A stretch of DNA of 64,000 nt, from contig OW203726.1 of assembly GCA_934045075.1 (NCBI GenBank), positions 2,028,035 to 2,092,034 of the forward strand, given 5' to 3'. The notes beneath the pieces were generated by a model. It was given only the letters and a program-made list of their open reading frames with translations, ran no database searches and was not told the origin of the DNA. Positions 62,783 through 64,000 of the stretch are shown piece after piece. This DNA comes from Yponomeuta sedellus. Its lineage: Eukaryota; Arthropoda; Insecta; Lepidoptera; Yponomeutidae. The translations under genes and the position numbers were made by a program. Position 1 is the stretch's first letter. Each line of letters opens with the position of its first letter.

Positions 62783-64000
62783 TCAATAGTGATCTCTCAG
62801 TCGAGGAAGTGGAATAGCAACTTCGACAGGGTTAGCGACTTCTGGGTCATTTACGGTTTCTAGAGATTCAGGGTTTTCAATTGCTGAAATTGTATTCTGA
62901 ATTTGAGGCAGGGGGTGGCGGCCAGTCTTACAATACATTTTAAAAATAATCAAACTTATAAGGCTAAGTACTAGGATTAACACGATAAGTATAATAACTA
63001 TGGTGACACTATACTGATAACCATATTTGACAATGTGTGGTTTTTCCACAATCTGACTCAAATCTTTCAAAATATTATTTCTTATATCTGTATTTGATTT
63101 TAAAGACAATAGGTCAATATTTTCTAATTTAGCAAATGGTATTTTAGAAGATACCTTTTCAAATTGATCTATATTACAGCAAGAGATATTAATTAGACTC
63201 ACGTTAGGTTGAATTACATTGAGTTCAAGGTAATCGGTAGATTTCGGGTACAATGTTTTATCATTACTGTAACCAATGCAGTTTTTAGGCAAGGTAAGTA
63301 TTCCAGTCCCAAATAAATCTATTTCTTGCAACTGGGAATGTTCACAGTCAATTGTTAATTTACTATTTTCAGATTGGACATACAACCATTTATTACCATG
63401 TACAGTCTGCCAAATGTTTATGTGGCCTTTCAGGAATTTGTAATCACATGATTCTGGTAGTTCTTTCAGCGTTTTGGTAAGAATTTCGGTTTCACAACAT
63501 GGATTTGCTTTTACAGAGGTAGGGTTTACATTCTCACAAAGATAATTACTTTCAGACACCAGTTTGCAACCATCTAGGCTATTCAGACTACAGTAATGGG
63601 TCTTGTCCTTGGTTATTGCCAAATAGTTGTGAGTAGGTATGACAACAGCATATGATGTTGGATTTTGCGAGTTATGAGCCGCAGGGTAAGGAATACAGTG
63701 ATATAAGTTGTACACATGATTGTCAACAAGCGGAATCAGTAATACAAATATAATCTTGTTATCTATATAGTAACTTACAACACTAGATATGTTTAGTAAC
63801 ACGTTAATATTACCTAAATCTAAAGCAAATGGGAATTCACTGTGGCTCTTCAAGTGATGATAATTTTCTTTAAGTTCATTGAACAGCTGATTCGGTGTTA
63901 TAACTGATAAATGTAAAACATTTGTTTTACTGAACATAATTGAATTAATTATGTCTTCTAACTTAAAAGAGAGATTAAGTAGAGCTCCTTCTAAAGCATT
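62783..64000 (-). CDS. env: Envelope fusion protein (baculovirus F-like), C-terminal part, cut by window edge
   Basis: The frame is open from the window edge to the stop at 62,783 (about 405 codons). The methionine at 63,937 is internal and not the start, since upstream codons read on in frame (LEGALLNLSFKLEDIINS). The protein is the stem, membrane anchor and tail of a class I-like fusion glycoprotein of the baculovirus F / errantivirus Env family. Counting from that methionine there are about a dozen ectodomain cysteines (81, 116, 124, 134, 147, 148, 164, 198, 220, 253 and 254), a transmembrane helix at about 310-332, and a cytoplasmic tail of about 50 residues rich in proline, glutamate and valine. 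N-glycosylation sites are present near 246 and 250. No internal stop is seen in this part. The furin site and fusion peptide, if any, lie beyond the window. It belongs to an endogenous Gypsy-type element whose 3' LTR follows 66 bases after the stop. Confidence 0.8.
   Translation of the reverse strand, partial: NALEGALLNLSFKLEDIINSIMFSKTNVLHLSVITPNQLFNELKENYHHLKSHSEFPFALDLGNINVLLNISSVVSYYIDNKIIFVLLIPLVDNHVYNLYHCIPYPAAHNSQNPTSYAVVIPTHNYLAITKDKTHYCSLNSLDGCKLVSESNYLCENVNPTSVKANPCCETEILTKTLKELPESCDYKFLKGHINIWQTVHGNKWLYVQSENSKLTIDCEHSQLQEIDLFGTGILTLPKNCIGYSNDKTLYPKSTDYLELNVIQPNVSLINISCCNIDQFEKVSSKIPFAKLENIDLLSLKSNTDIRNNILKDLSQIVEKPHIVKYGYQYSVTIVIILIVLILVLSLISLIIFKMYCKTGRHPLPQIQNTISAIENPESLETVNDPEVANPVEVAIPLPRLRDHY

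Noticed and set aside
63937..63939. Methionine at 63,937 as the start of env
   Set aside because: The frame is open upstream to the window edge and the sequence reads as the middle of the ectodomain.

Overview
The window looks like nuclear DNA of a lepidopteran (moth or butterfly). Supporting signs are tRNA-derived SINEs, RTE-type LINE tails ending in (GAA)n, the 'TATGTCCCCACTGCTGGGGCACGG' repeat class, mariner, hAT and Transib transposons, an LTR element with a baculovirus-F-like envelope gene, GT-AG introns, and no operon or Shine-Dalgarno organisation. This species assignment is inferred from repeat families and has not been checked against a database. Most of the sequence is old, nested, broken repeats. 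I see one probable host-type gene and two long open reading frames, both of which belong to mobile elements.

Layout. 1-54,300 is a repeat mosaic: RTE LINE tails, other non-LTR tails, five tRNA-derived SINE families (called A to E here), four or more MITE/foldback families, tetra- and pentanucleotide arrays, and many nested insertions whose target duplications can be read. 1,440-4,455 is a clear nest: an RTE tail holds a hAT-like element with an 8-bp duplication and a THAP-domain remnant, which holds a mariner, which holds a short retroposon. 54,466-57,043 holds a C2H2 + PHD-finger coding exon, followed by an array of duplicated 66-70 nt exon-like units bounded by splice sites, with a broken mariner transposase in the middle. 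57,763-60,706 is an apparently complete Transib transposon. 60,830-62,500 returns to LINE tails and a GAAC array. 62,509-64,000 is the 3' end of an LTR element with an env-like gene that runs off the window.

Main result. The Transib element has paired ends beginning CACACTG and CACGGTG (each one base from the V(D)J recombination heptamer CACAGTG), a GCGCT target duplication, a TATA box, a 19-nt first coding exon joined across a canonical 346-nt intron to a 1,946-nt second exon, and polyadenylation signals inside the element. The predicted 654-aa protein keeps every RAG1/Transib landmark I can align by eye: D271, D382, E592, a CxxC zinc pair and an HxxxxH zinc pair. It sits inside an older foldback repeat. 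The surrounding elements are badly decayed, so its intactness suggests a recent insertion or retained function.

Other notable points are a SINE family in which many copies have the inverted-5'/direct-3' structure expected of twin priming, a 23-bp perfect palindrome that reads as a single template-switch event, a foldback family with 12-bp duplications at two copies, and the tandem exon array behind the PHD gene. All coordinates of degenerate repeats are approximate to about 5-20 bases unless a target duplication is given.
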